Source of the DNA: JAJEAD01 sp965221555
Lineage (GTDB): Bacteria > Pseudomonadota > Gammaproteobacteria > HK1
Reading direction: 5' to 3'
Length of the DNA: 64,000 nucleotides
Assembly (NCBI GenBank): GCA_965221555.1
Contig: OZ244895.1
Span: 2,480,001 to 2,544,000 of the forward strand
Position 1 is the stretch's first letter. Every line of letters starts with the position of its first letter. The position numbers were made by a program, and so were the translations under genes. A model generated the notes under the pieces. The model saw nothing but the letters and a program-made list of their open reading frames with translations. It had not been told where the DNA came from and did not search any database. This document shows positions 9,456-19,025 of the stretch, piece by piece.

Positions 9456-10424
9456 TCAAGCGCTCAAGAAGGGAAAGCTGATGACCTCCTCCAGGCGAGG
9501 ACGCCCGGAGGCGATCATCGCCAGACGGTCGAAACCGAGCGCCACCCCGGAACACTCCGGCATCCCTTCGCGCAAGGCGGCGATCAGGCGACGGTCGACC
9601 GGGGTATCGGGCAGACCTCGCCGCTTGCGCTTCACCCGATCCTGCTCGAAGCGATGGAGTTGCTCTCTCGCGTCCGTGAGCTCCCGATACCCATTGCCGA
9701 CCTCGATTCCGTCGACGAACACCTCAAAGCGTTCCGCAATGGTCCGATCCGCGGGCTTGAGACGAGCGAAAGAGGCCTGCGAGGCGGGGAAGTCCATGAG
9801 AGTCACGATACCGGGCGAGAGACCGCTTTGCACCGAGTTATCGAGCAAAAAGTCGAGGCAGGCGTCCCGGCCCGCATTCCGGGCGTCTTGCCAGCCCCGG
9901 GCGCGGCAGCGGCGGCGCAGATCGGGAAGGCTCGCGTGCTTCGGGTCCAGGCCCGCGAAGCGCCTGAATGCCTCCCGATACGTCAGGCGGCGGGGCTCGT
10001 TCCGGTTCAGAAGCTTGCCGAGCAGATCTTCCACCTCGGTGATGAGCGCTTCGTAGCCGAATCCGGGCCGATACCACTCCACGATGGTGAACTCGGGATT
10101 GTGCAGACGTCCCGCCTCCCCGGCGCGGAATGCCTTCGTGATCTGATAGATGGGACCGCTTTCGGCGCAGAGGAGCCGCTTCATCGCGAATTCCGGTGAT
10201 GTCTGAAGCCAACCCGCCCTGCCGTCGCGGTCGGGAAAGCGGACTTCGAAGCTCAGGACGTGCGTTTCGGGACTGGTCGCGGCGGCCAGCATCGGAGTCT
10301 CGACCTCCAACACCCCGCGAGCGCGAAAGAAGGCCCTGATATCCGCCAGCAGCGAAGCGCGCAGACGCAGCGTGTCGAGATCCGCACTCGGACGCCAGTG
10401 CGCATGGGGCCCGGTCTGCGTCAC
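9456..10424 (-). CDS. epmA: EF-P--(R)-beta-lysine ligase EpmA (PoxA/GenX)
   Basis: A truncated class II lysyl-tRNA synthetase paralog that attaches (R)-beta-lysine to the conserved lysine of elongation factor P. The 322-residue product lacks the anticodon-binding domain of LysRS and keeps the class II motifs: motif 2 region YQITKAFRAGEAGRLHNPEFT and motif 3 GVALGFDRLAMI. It lies 103 bp downstream of efp on the same strand, so target and modifier are probably co-transcribed. EpmB, the aminomutase that supplies beta-lysine, is not in the window. The start is GTG at 10424. Confidence 0.93.
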   Translation of the reverse strand: MTQTGPHAHWRPSADLDTLRLRASLLADIRAFFRARGVLEVETPMLAAATSPETHVLSFEVRFPDRDGRAGWLQTSPEFAMKRLLCAESGPIYQITKAFRAGEAGRLHNPEFTIVEWYRPGFGYEALITEVEDLLGKLLNRNEPRRLTYREAFRRFAGLDPKHASLPDLRRRCRARGWQDARNAGRDACLDFLLDNSVQSGLSPGIVTLMDFPASQASFARLKPADRTIAERFEVFVDGIEVGNGYRELTDAREQLHRFEQDRVKRKRRGLPDTPVDRRLIAALREGMPECSGVALGFDRLAMIASGRPRLEEVISFPFLSA

Positions 10425-10527
10425 CGCGACGCTTCTTTCCCGATGCCGGGTACCGGCGGGTGCGCGACGAGGCGCGGGACCGGGTTGCGCCGCCCGGGCG
10501 CCACCGCCACGGCGCGCCGCATGCGCG

Positions 10528-11097
10528 TCATTCCTTGGCGCGGGCGACGTACTCCCCGGTGCGGGTGTCGATGCGAATGCGCTCTCCCTGATTGACGAAG
10601 AGAGGCACCTTCACCGTCGCGCCCGTCTCGACTTTCGCCGGCTTGGTCGCGCCGCTTGCGGTATCCCCGCGCACCCCGGGATCGGTCTCGGTGATTTCGA
10701 GAATCACGAAGTTGGGCGGCGATACGCTCAAGGGTTCGCCGTTCCACAGCGTGAGCGTGCAGACATCCTGTTCCTTGAGCCAGCTCGAGCTGTCTCCCAC
10801 CGCTTCGCGCGGCGCCGCATACTGCTCGAAGGTCTGATCGTCCATGAAGTGCCAGCTGTCGCCATCGGTATACAGATACTGAAGGCTCACCTCGATCACG
10901 TCCGCCGCCTCGACACTCTCACCCGATCTGAAGGTCCGCTCGATGACCCGTCCGGACTTGAGATTGCGGATCTTTACGCGGTTGAAGGCCTGACCCTTGC
11001 CCGGCTTGACGAATTCATTTTCGATGATCGCGCAAGGGTCGCCGTCGAGGAGGATCTTGAGCCCTCCCCTGAACTCGTTGGTGGCATAGCTTGCCAT
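10528..11097 (-). CDS. efp: Elongation factor P
   Basis: Translation factor that rescues ribosomes stalled at polyproline stretches. 189 aa, in three beta-barrel domains. The loop NEFVKPGKGQAF places a lysine at residue 34, the site beta-lysylated by EpmA. The C-terminal domain reads VPLFVNQGERIRIDTRTGEY. AGAGAGGT upstream is a good ribosome binding site. It is followed by epmA, which supports the beta-lysine modification route rather than rhamnosylation (EarP uses Arg32). Confidence 0.97.
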   Translation of the reverse strand: MASYATNEFRGGLKILLDGDPCAIIENEFVKPGKGQAFNRVKIRNLKSGRVIERTFRSGESVEAADVIEVSLQYLYTDGDSWHFMDDQTFEQYAAPREAVGDSSSWLKEQDVCTLTLWNGEPLSVSPPNFVILEITETDPGVRGDTASGATKPAKVETGATVKVPLFVNQGERIRIDTRTGEYVARAKE

Positions 11098-11323
11098 GTT
11101 CTACCTCTCTGGATCTTCGTGGTGGGAGACTTCCGGGCCCCGGTTCAGTCCCCCGTCGCCGCAGCACGCTTGCGGATGACTTTCGCAGCGGTTCCCCGGT
11201 CCGTCCCGCGCCCCCGGGGTTGCGGTGCGACGCGGGCCCGCCCCGCTCGAGATCGAGGGTGCGCCCCGGCAACGCACGCATGCGAGCCCGAAGCGGGGAC
11301 CAGGCGGCGGATCCCGGTCTGCC

Positions 11324-13573
11324 TCATGGGGCGGCGATCGCCAGACGGTCCACGCGCTGCAGGCCTCTTGGGAGCAATCCCCCCCGTTTGCCGCGCCCGT
11401 AACGGTACGCATCCAGGTCCCGCGCTTTCAGGGTGAGGTGGCGTTTCCCGGCATGAAGCGTCAGCGCTCTGCCCGGGGGAAGGCAGATCACGTCCACCAC
11501 CCACTCTTCACCCGCTTTGAAACGAGGCGACGGTATATGAATGATTTTTATGCCCTTTCCTCTTGGCAAACGGGGTAACTCGCCGATCGGGAGCACGAGC
11601 AGACGCCCGCTCGAGGACGCCGCGGCCACGAGGTCGCCGCTCGGGTCGCATACCTTGCGCGGGGTCATCACGGCGGCGCCGCGCAGACTCGACAGCACCA
11701 CCTTGCCGCCCTTGTTGCGCGCCACCAGATCCTCGAAGCGGGCGACGAAAGCGTAGCCGGAGGAAGTGCAAAGCAGAAAGAGGTCGTCCGGTTCGCCGAT
11801 CGCCACCCCCTCGAAGGTGGCGCCGTCCGGAGGGTTGATACGGCCGGAGAGCGGTTCTCCGAGCCCCCGGGCGGAGGGCAGGACATGGGCGGGCAAGGTG
11901 TACGCTCTGCCGGTGGAGTCGAAAAACACCGCGGACTGGTTGCTGCGTCCCCGGCCCACCGCCCGGAAGTCATCGCCCGACTTGTAGGGCAGCGCATAAG
12001 GGTCGATGTCGTGCCCCTTGGCGGCCCGCACCCAACCTCGTCTGGACAGGATGATGGTGAGGGCTTCGGTGGGCACGAGGTCGGTATCCTGGAGGGCCTC
12101 GGCGGGAGGACGAGACACGATGGGCGAACGGCGCTCGTCCCCGTATCTCTGGGCGTCATCCTCGATCTCCTCGCGGATCAGCTTCGAGAGGAGGCGCCGG
12201 TCCTCGAGCGTTTCGGCCAGCGACCCGCGTTCTTCCCCAAGTGCTTCCTGCTCCGCTCGGAGTTTCATCTCTTCGAGTCGGGCGAGGTGGCGCAGCCTGA
12301 GTTCGAGGATGTCCTCGGCCTGGGCCTCGCTGAGGCGAAAGCGCTCCATCAGCACCGGCTTCGGATCGTCTTCGCGTCGAATGATGGCAATGACTTCGTC
12401 GATGTCCAGAAACGCGATCAGGCGACCCTCGAGCAGGTGCAGGCGCGCGTCGATGCGCTCCAGGCGGTGGGCAATGCGCTTTCGCACGGTGTGCGTTCGA
12501 AACTCGAGCCACTCTTCGAGCAGGGGCTTCAAGCCCTTGAGTCGGGGCCGGCCGTCAAGCCCGATCAGGTTCATGTTGACCCGGTAGGTGCGCTCCAGAT
12601 CGGTGGTGGCGAAGAGGTGGGACATCAGGCGATCGATGTCGACGCGGTTCGAGCGAGGCAGAACGACCAGACGCACCGGATTCTCGTGATCCGACTCGTC
12701 ACGAAGATCTTCGACCCAGGGGAGTTTCCGGGCGAGCATCTGTCCCGCAATCTGCTCCAGCACCCGGCTACCGGAGACCTGGTAAGGCAGGGCGGTGATC
12801 ACCACGGCGCCATCCTCCACCTCGTAGCGCGCCCGCATCCGCACGGAACCGGTCCCGCTGCGATAGAGATCGAGCAACTCCTCTGGCGGGGTGATGATCT
12901 CGGCCTCGCAGGGATAGTCGGGGCCGTGGATGCGCCGACAGAGATCTTCCAGCGTGCAGTCCGGCTCCTCCAGCAGATGGACGCATGCCGCGGCCACCTC
13001 CCGCACGTTGTGTGGGGGCAGGTCGGTCGCCATGCCCACCGCGATGCCGGAAGCGCCGTTTAGCAGCACGTGCGGGAGACGGGCGGGCAGGACCCTGGGC
13101 TCTTCGAGGGTGCCGTCGAAGTTGGAGAACCATTCCACCGCGCCCTGGCCAAGCTCCGACAGCAGAACCTCCGTGAAGCGCGCCAGCCTCGCCTCCGTGT
13201 AGCGCATGGCGGCAAAAGACTTCGGGTCGTCGATGGAGCCCCAATTACCCTGCCCGTCGATCAGGGGATAACGAAACGAGAAGGACTGAGCCATCAACAC
13301 CATGGCTTCGTAGCAGGGGGCATCGCCGTGCGGATGAAACTTCCCCAGCACGTCTCCCACGGTGCGCGCGGACTTCTTGTGCTTGGCGCCGGCGGAGAGG
13401 CGAAGCTCCGACATCGCGTACACGATGCGGCGCTGTACCGGTTTGAGCCCGTCTCCGACGTGGGGAAGGGCGCGATCCAGAATGACGTACATGGAGTAAT
13501 CCAGATACGCCTTTTCCGTGAACTCGCGCAGAGATGAGCGTTCGATTCCTTCGAGACTGGCTTCCACCGTCAT
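11324..13573 (-). CDS. parC: DNA topoisomerase IV subunit A
   Basis: ATP-dependent type II topoisomerase subunit that decatenates daughter chromosomes with ParE. From ATG 13573 it is 749 aa (E. coli 752). The winged-helix/tower breakage-reunion domain contains catalytic Tyr125 (AAMRYTEARL), and the C-terminal beta-pinwheel follows residue ~500. In the quinolone region the sequence is HPHGDAPCYEAM, so the residue equivalent to E. coli Ser80 is Ala85, while the Glu84 equivalent is kept. It starts 19 bp downstream of glnE, with parE beyond it, so parE-glnE-parC are collinear. The longer in-frame extension is rejected because MTVEASLEGIERSSL matches family starts. Confidence 0.95.
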   Translation of the reverse strand: MTVEASLEGIERSSLREFTEKAYLDYSMYVILDRALPHVGDGLKPVQRRIVYAMSELRLSAGAKHKKSARTVGDVLGKFHPHGDAPCYEAMVLMAQSFSFRYPLIDGQGNWGSIDDPKSFAAMRYTEARLARFTEVLLSELGQGAVEWFSNFDGTLEEPRVLPARLPHVLLNGASGIAVGMATDLPPHNVREVAAACVHLLEEPDCTLEDLCRRIHGPDYPCEAEIITPPEELLDLYRSGTGSVRMRARYEVEDGAVVITALPYQVSGSRVLEQIAGQMLARKLPWVEDLRDESDHENPVRLVVLPRSNRVDIDRLMSHLFATTDLERTYRVNMNLIGLDGRPRLKGLKPLLEEWLEFRTHTVRKRIAHRLERIDARLHLLEGRLIAFLDIDEVIAIIRREDDPKPVLMERFRLSEAQAEDILELRLRHLARLEEMKLRAEQEALGEERGSLAETLEDRRLLSKLIREEIEDDAQRYGDERRSPIVSRPPAEALQDTDLVPTEALTIILSRRGWVRAAKGHDIDPYALPYKSGDDFRAVGRGRSNQSAVFFDSTGRAYTLPAHVLPSARGLGEPLSGRINPPDGATFEGVAIGEPDDLFLLCTSSGYAFVARFEDLVARNKGGKVVLSSLRGAAVMTPRKVCDPSGDLVAAASSSGRLLVLPIGELPRLPRGKGIKIIHIPSPRFKAGEEWVVDVICLPPGRALTLHAGKRHLTLKARDLDAYRYGRGKRGGLLPRGLQRVDRLAIAAP

Positions 13574-13592
13574 CCGTTGATGCGTCCTTTGG

Positions 13593-16502
13593 TCAGAGAT
13601 CCGGGTTCGAGATGCGCACGCGAGCGACGATGTCACGCACTTCGGCGCGGGCGCGCTCAAGGCGCGCCCCGAGCTCCGCAAGAGTGGCGACGCCCGCCGC
13701 CGCGGCGAAACGCGCATGCAGGCCCGCGGGCAGGTCCTCCAATTCCACGTCCTCGCTCACCAGGCCGCGCAGCGCGCGGATTGCCGTGCCCATCTGCCAC
13801 GTGTCGAGCAGCACGCGCGCGTCTTGCGTACCGAGCAGACCGGCGTGTTCGAGGAGGGGAATCGCCTCCCCGGTGTCGCAGTCCGCGAGGTCGGCATTGT
13901 CCGGCGCCGCTCGTATCTGAAGACTCTGCACAAAACTCTCCAGATCGGGGAGTCCGCCCCGATGGCGCAGTGCGTGCCAGTAGTCTTCGGACTGCGCGCC
14001 GGTATTCGCGGGGGCTTCCGTGTCGGCGACGTGGCATGGGGCGGTGAGCGTGCGTCGCACGATCTCGCGGATGCGCTCGGCAACGCCCTCCCCGCCCGCA
14101 ACGACCCGCATGCGTATCAACGCCATGCGCACCTCCGGCGACGGGTTCTCGTCACAGTAGCGCTCGAAAGCCGCGAGGCTGCTCACCCACCGCAGCACGC
14201 CCCGGTCGGCGCAGAGCGCAAGCTCGGAGTGGGTGGTCTCGTTTCCTGCCTCTGCCTCCCCGCCCCCGAGCTCAACGAGGCGCCGCAACAGCTCCCGGAA
14301 GCGCACGGACGCGGGGAGCGGCGTCTCGCCACCCGCTTCGCCGGGTTCGGGAGAATCGTGAATCAGCCCCAGATTCCGATCCGTGACGATCGACGTGTTC
14401 CTGGTACCCGGGCGGTCCACGACGAGCAATGCGCAGTCGCCAGAAGCGATGGGTCCGTGACTCGAACCGGAAACACCGATGCAGTGCGCCAGCAACCACC
14501 GCAGTGCGCAGTCGGTCGCGCAGGTGCGCAACGCCGGCTCGTCGAGGGGATCGAGACGGCGAAAGAGCGTGTGGGCGAGGATTCGAAGCTCGGTTGCCTC
14601 CATCCATCCGCGCAGGCGGGACAGCAGCTCTTCGCGATCGCCGGGCGAGTCGAGATGTCGGTCGAGCTCTTCCTCGAGCCCCAAGCGGTCCGCAACGAGG
14701 CCGTCGGCTTCGCTCTCAAGCAGCGTCTGGAAGAGGGCCGGGCGCTCCGCTACCCGCTGTGCGATCGCGGGGGCGCTCACCATCATCTCCGCGACATGCT
14801 CCATGACGTGAAGGTTCGCCTGGAAGAGCGAGAACATCTGCCGGCCATCGGGCAGGCACGAGAGGAGGTGGTCGAAGCGCTCCAGGGCCCGGTCGGGGTC
14901 CACCGTGCCCGTCATCGCGGTGAGCAGCGCCGGGGTGAGCGCGTCGAGAAGCTCGCGGGAACGGTGGTCCTTGACTACCGGATAGTGCGCGTGCTTCCAG
15001 CGTCCCAGAACCGCGGCCGCCGCCCCGGGCTCCGTGAACCCCAGGCGCGCAAGCCGATCCAGGGTCTCTTCCGCCTCCGGATCGGGCGCTCCCCGGGCGG
15101 TAACCTCGAGGGGAATCTCGTAGAGCTCCGTGTAGTACTGCTCGACCTCCCTGAGGTGCCCCACCAGGTCGGAGACGAAGGAAGCGTCATCCGGGTAACC
15201 GAGGAATCGGACGAGGATTCCAAACGACACGGGGTCCTCGGGCAGCGCGTGGGTCTGCTCGTCACGGGTCATCTGCACGCGGTGCTCGACCCGGCGCAGG
15301 AATCGGTAGGCGGCAACGAATCCGTCCGCCACCCTTCCCGGAATCCGGTTGGTGTCGGACAGTACGCGCAGGACCTCGCAGGTGGGCACTATCCGCAGTC
15401 GCCGGTCCCTGCCCCCCCAGACAAGCTGGTGGGTCTGCGCGAAGAATTCGATTTCGCGGATACCGCCACGGCCGAGCTTGAGGTCGTGGCCACGAGGCTC
15501 GATCCCGCCCCCGCCGTGCTGCGCGTCGATCTGTCGCTTGATCTCGTGGAGCTCCTGGACCGTGGCGAAGTCCAGGTTCTGCCGCCATACGAAGCCCCCG
15601 ATGTCGTCCAGAAAGGCCCGCGCGGCGGCGCGGTCCGCCGCGATCGGACGCGCCTTGATGAGTGCGGCCCGTTCCCAGGTCCTCCCGCGCTCGCGGTAGT
15701 AGTGCCGGGCGGCCTCCGCGGACACCACCAGCGGGGTGGCGCTGGGGTCCGGGCGCAAGCGCAGGTCGACCCGGAACGCGTAGCCGTCCGCGGTGCGCGT
15801 CGAGAGCAGCGCGACGAAGCGCCGCGCGAGGCGGACCAGATGACGCTCGATGTCCTCTCCTCTCTTCGCCGGCACCGCGTCCGCTTCGAACAGCAAGATG
15901 AGGTCGATGTCCGACGAATAGTTGAGTTCGCGTCCTCCCAGCTTACCCAGGCCCAGGGCGATCAGACCGCTGCCCGCCTCCGGCTCCTCGGGGTTCGGGG
16001 GGGTGAGGACTCCCCTCGAGGCGAGCCTGGTGAGCAGAAGCCGCAGGGCGGTGGAGCACGCGGTGTCCGCGAGATCGGAGAGCGCGCCGGTGACCGCTTC
16101 CAGCTCCCAGGCGCCGGATATGTCGGCGAGCGCCAGCGTCAGTGCGGCACGGCGCCTCGCGATGCGCAGGGCGCGACCGGCGCTCTCCTCGCCGGTGTCA
16201 AGCGGCAGCGCCGCGAGCCCGGCGAGAATCTCCGTGAAGCAGAAGTCCGGGCCCTCGGACCAGAGCTTTCGCACGTAGCCCGGCTCGGCGAGCAGACAGG
16301 ACTCGAGGAAAGGGCTCGATCCGAACACGCACTGGAGCATGGCCTTGCCCGCGGGCGTGGAAGCAAGGCCCGCCGCGAATGCCCGATCTTCGTCCGAGTC
16401 AAGCCGTGCCGCCGCGCCGGCCCACCTTTCGAGCCCCGTCTTCGCCCGCTCGACGTCACCCGCGCCCGGCCACACTTCGGGCCGGTCGAACGCCGCGTTC
16501 AC
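13593..16502 (-). CDS. glnE: Glutamine synthetase adenylyltransferase/deadenylylase GlnE with degenerate C-terminal domain
   Basis: A bifunctional enzyme that modifies glutamine synthetase, with AT-N removing AMP and AT-C adding it. 969 aa, full length. AT-N is intact: GKLGG at 186-190, SDID at 197-200, VDLRLRP at 245-251, and WERAALIKARPIAAD. The AT-C counterpart lacks the expected residues. Where GKxGG and SDLDL should be, the sequence reads VSGSSHGPIASGDCALLVVD (about 677-696) and VTDRNLGLIHD (706-716). VDxRLRP is replaced by LALCADRG (761-768). Flanking AT-C framework (SSLAAFERY, LIRMRVVAG) is still visible. The GTG at 16502 is the best start. Lies between parE and parC. The loss of AT-C activity is inferred. 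Confidence 0.88.
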   Translation of the reverse strand: MNAAFDRPEVWPGAGDVERAKTGLERWAGAAARLDSDEDRAFAAGLASTPAGKAMLQCVFGSSPFLESCLLAEPGYVRKLWSEGPDFCFTEILAGLAALPLDTGEESAGRALRIARRRAALTLALADISGAWELEAVTGALSDLADTACSTALRLLLTRLASRGVLTPPNPEEPEAGSGLIALGLGKLGGRELNYSSDIDLILLFEADAVPAKRGEDIERHLVRLARRFVALLSTRTADGYAFRVDLRLRPDPSATPLVVSAEAARHYYRERGRTWERAALIKARPIAADRAAARAFLDDIGGFVWRQNLDFATVQELHEIKRQIDAQHGGGGIEPRGHDLKLGRGGIREIEFFAQTHQLVWGGRDRRLRIVPTCEVLRVLSDTNRIPGRVADGFVAAYRFLRRVEHRVQMTRDEQTHALPEDPVSFGILVRFLGYPDDASFVSDLVGHLREVEQYYTELYEIPLEVTARGAPDPEAEETLDRLARLGFTEPGAAAAVLGRWKHAHYPVVKDHRSRELLDALTPALLTAMTGTVDPDRALERFDHLLSCLPDGRQMFSLFQANLHVMEHVAEMMVSAPAIAQRVAERPALFQTLLESEADGLVADRLGLEEELDRHLDSPGDREELLSRLRGWMEATELRILAHTLFRRLDPLDEPALRTCATDCALRWLLAHCIGVSGSSHGPIASGDCALLVVDRPGTRNTSIVTDRNLGLIHDSPEPGEAGGETPLPASVRFRELLRRLVELGGGEAEAGNETTHSELALCADRGVLRWVSSLAAFERYCDENPSPEVRMALIRMRVVAGGEGVAERIREIVRRTLTAPCHVADTEAPANTGAQSEDYWHALRHRGGLPDLESFVQSLQIRAAPDNADLADCDTGEAIPLLEHAGLLGTQDARVLLDTWQMGTAIRALRGLVSEDVELEDLPAGLHARFAAAAGVATLAELGARLERARAEVRDIVARVRISNPDL

Positions 16503-16711
16503 CTCGACGGCGCCAAGCGCGGCGCCGACCTCGCGGGCGATGTCCGCTCCAATGACCGCGTCCGGGCCGGTCCCCTTGCAAGCGGGGGTCGGTGAGCGCC
16601 GTGCGAGGGACTCCCTTCAGGCCAGCCACCGGAGACTCTGCGTCGCATGTCTTGGAGCTTGTACACCCGAATCGCCACCGTGTCGACCCCGACGCACGCA
16701 ACGCCGTGCGC

Positions 16712-18613
16712 TCAGATCTGCGCCAGGTTGCCCTTGGTTTCCAGCCAGTGCCGGCGATCCGAAGCGCGCTTTCTGGACAGGAGCAGATCCAGGCGCTCGT
16801 CGGTACCGTCATCCGCCTCCACGGTGAGCTGCACCAGACGTCGCGTCTCCGGCGCGATCGTGGTTTCGCGCAGCTGCCGCGGGTTCATCTCTCCAAGCCC
16901 CTTGAAGCGTTGGACGTTCACCGTCCCGCGCTTGTTCTCCGCCGCGATGCGGTCGAGCGTGCCCCTCCTCTCGCCGTCGTCGAGGGCGTAGAAGACCTCC
17001 TTGCCGACGTCGATGCGGTAGAGCGGCGGCATGGCGATGTACACGTGACCCGCCTCCACCAGGGACCGGAAGTGACGGAGGAACATCGCACACAGCAAAG
17101 AGGCGATGTGGGCTCCATCGGAGTCCGCATCGGCGAGGACGCACACCTTGCCGTAACGAAGACCGGAGAGGTCGGCCGCCCCCGGTTCCACACCAATCGC
17201 GACCGATATGTCGTGGACCTCCTGGGAACGCAACACTTCGCCCGCTTCGATCTCCCAGGTGTTCAGAATCTTCCCGCGCAACGGCATCACCGCCTGGAAC
17301 TCGCGGTCCCGGGCCTGCTTGGCGGAGCCGCCCGCGGAGTCGCCTTCCACCAGGAACAGCTCCGTCCTCGAGACGTCCTGGGAGGTGCAATCGGCGAGCT
17401 TGCCCGGCAGGGCCGGCCCCACCGTGGCCTTCTTGCGCACCACCTTCCGGGCGGTGTGGAGCCGCTGCCTTGCGCTTTGCAAGGCGAGCATGGCGATCTG
17501 GTCTCCGGTTTCGGGGTGCTGGCTGAGCCAGAGACCGAGGGCGTTCTTGATCGTCCCGGACACGAACTTCGCACACTCCCGGGACGAGAGGCGATCCTTG
17601 GTCTGCCCCGTGAACTGGGGATCGACCATCTTCACCGAGAGGATGTAGGCGACGTTCTCCCACACGTCGTCGGAGACGAGCCTCACTCCCCGCGGCAAAA
17701 GGCTGCGAAAGTCACAGAACTCCCGCACCGCTTCGAGCAGCCCGGTCCGCAATCCGTTGACGTGGGTGCCGCCGAGCGGAGTCGGAACCAGATTCACGTA
17801 GCTCTCGTTGGGCGCCTCTCCACCCTCGGGAAGCCAGCACACGCTCCAGTCGGCGGCTTCCGCACCGCCTTCGATGTGTCCATCGAAGGGGAGCTCGGGG
17901 ATGCGCGGAGCGCCTGCGAGCCGGTCGAGCAGGTAGGCGCTCAATCCTTCCTCGTACTGCCAGGACTCCTGTTCTCCCGATGCCTCGTCGCAAAAGGAGA
18001 CCCGCAGGCCCGGGCAGAGGACGGCTTTGGCGCGCAGGGTGTGCTTGAGGCGCGCAAGGGAGAATCGGGCGGAATCGAAGAAGGCCGGGTCCGGCCAGAA
18101 GCGCAGGCGGGTGCCGGTGTTGCGCCGGCCGACCGTGTCGATGGGCTCCAGGTCGCAGCGCTTCTCGCCGTTGGTGAAGGACATGTTGTACTCGTGCCCC
18201 CCACGCTTGATCCACACTTCCAGGTGCCGGGACAGGGCGTTGACCACCGAGACCCCGACCCCGTGAAGCCCGCCCGAAAAACGGTAGTTTCGCTCCGAGA
18301 ACTTCGCTCCCGCATGCAATCGCGTGAGGATGAGCTCCACCCCCGGGACCCCTTCCTCGGGATGGACGTCCACGGGCATTCCTCGCCCGTCGTCGGCCAC
18401 GCTGAGCGAGCCATCCCGATGCAGCATGACGTCGATGTTGCCGGCGAAGCCCGCGAGCGCTTCGTCGACGCTGTTGTCGATGACTTCCTGGGCGAGGTGG
18501 TTGGGCCGGGAGGTGTCGGTGTACATGCCCGGGCGCCTGCGCACCGGCTCCAGGCCGATCAACACCTCGATGTCGGCTGCGTCGTACCGGGTGTTGCTCA
18601 AGGATTCGCGCAC
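16712..18613 (-). CDS. parE: DNA topoisomerase IV subunit B
   Basis: ATPase subunit of topoisomerase IV. ~633 aa. The GHKL ATP-binding domain has EVIDNSVDEALAG, DDGRGMPV and GGLHGVGVSVVNALS. The Toprim domain has LFLVEGDSAGGSAKQARDR and the acidic pair in LADADSDGAH. It ends with a conserved QRFKGLGEMNPRQL region. The start is either GTG 18613 or TTG 18601; the latter gives MSNTRYDAADIEVL, closer to other ParE proteins. ParE rather than GyrB is supported by the length and by parC nearby. Confidence 0.95.
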   Translation of the reverse strand: MRESLSNTRYDAADIEVLIGLEPVRRRPGMYTDTSRPNHLAQEVIDNSVDEALAGFAGNIDVMLHRDGSLSVADDGRGMPVDVHPEEGVPGVELILTRLHAGAKFSERNYRFSGGLHGVGVSVVNALSRHLEVWIKRGGHEYNMSFTNGEKRCDLEPIDTVGRRNTGTRLRFWPDPAFFDSARFSLARLKHTLRAKAVLCPGLRVSFCDEASGEQESWQYEEGLSAYLLDRLAGAPRIPELPFDGHIEGGAEAADWSVCWLPEGGEAPNESYVNLVPTPLGGTHVNGLRTGLLEAVREFCDFRSLLPRGVRLVSDDVWENVAYILSVKMVDPQFTGQTKDRLSSRECAKFVSGTIKNALGLWLSQHPETGDQIAMLALQSARQRLHTARKVVRKKATVGPALPGKLADCTSQDVSRTELFLVEGDSAGGSAKQARDREFQAVMPLRGKILNTWEIEAGEVLRSQEVHDISVAIGVEPGAADLSGLRYGKVCVLADADSDGAHIASLLCAMFLRHFRSLVEAGHVYIAMPPLYRIDVGKEVFYALDDGERRGTLDRIAAENKRGTVNVQRFKGLGEMNPRQLRETTIAPETRRLVQLTVEADDGTDERLDLLLSRKRASDRRHWLETKGNLAQI

Positions 18614-18684
18614 GAGGGAAAGACTGGATGGGATGGAGGGATCAACAGTGGCGCCGGTCCGGCGGCAAGTGCGCGTGGCGCCAA

Positions 18685-18864
18685 CACGCGAATTTCACCT
18701 ATTGTCGGTCGCTCCGGACGCCAGGATGCCGTGATGGCGCAGTGTCCGAACCGGAGTACGCATGATGCGTAGCCGACGAGAAGCTGTTGCGGCGCGACGG
18801 AGGGAGGCCCGCAACCGCGAGCATATTGGCGTTCGCTCGTTTGGAAATCGGAGAAGATTGTGGG
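18685..18864 (+). mobile_element. YTAR palindromic element, copy B (180 bp, diverged)
   Basis: Located between parE and the rubrerythrin gene. Internal signature CCAGGATGCCGTGAT and CGCGAGCATATTGGCG; left arm GAATTTCACC, right arm GAAATCGGAGAAG. Flanks CCAA (18681-18684) and CCAG (18865-18868) look like a decayed YTAR duplication. Confidence 0.75.
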
Positions 18865-19025
18865 CCAGGCTTGGCGGCGGGGTCCCGGCGATTCGCCCGA
18901 GCCTCGCGCCGGGTCGAGGGGCCGGGACCGGCGTGGCGGCAGCTTGCGCTTCCGCCGGCGAGGCGCGCAAGACAACCCGCGCCGCTCCTTAGCGAGGAGG
19001 GCGCGGGCAGACTGCGGGCGAAGCG

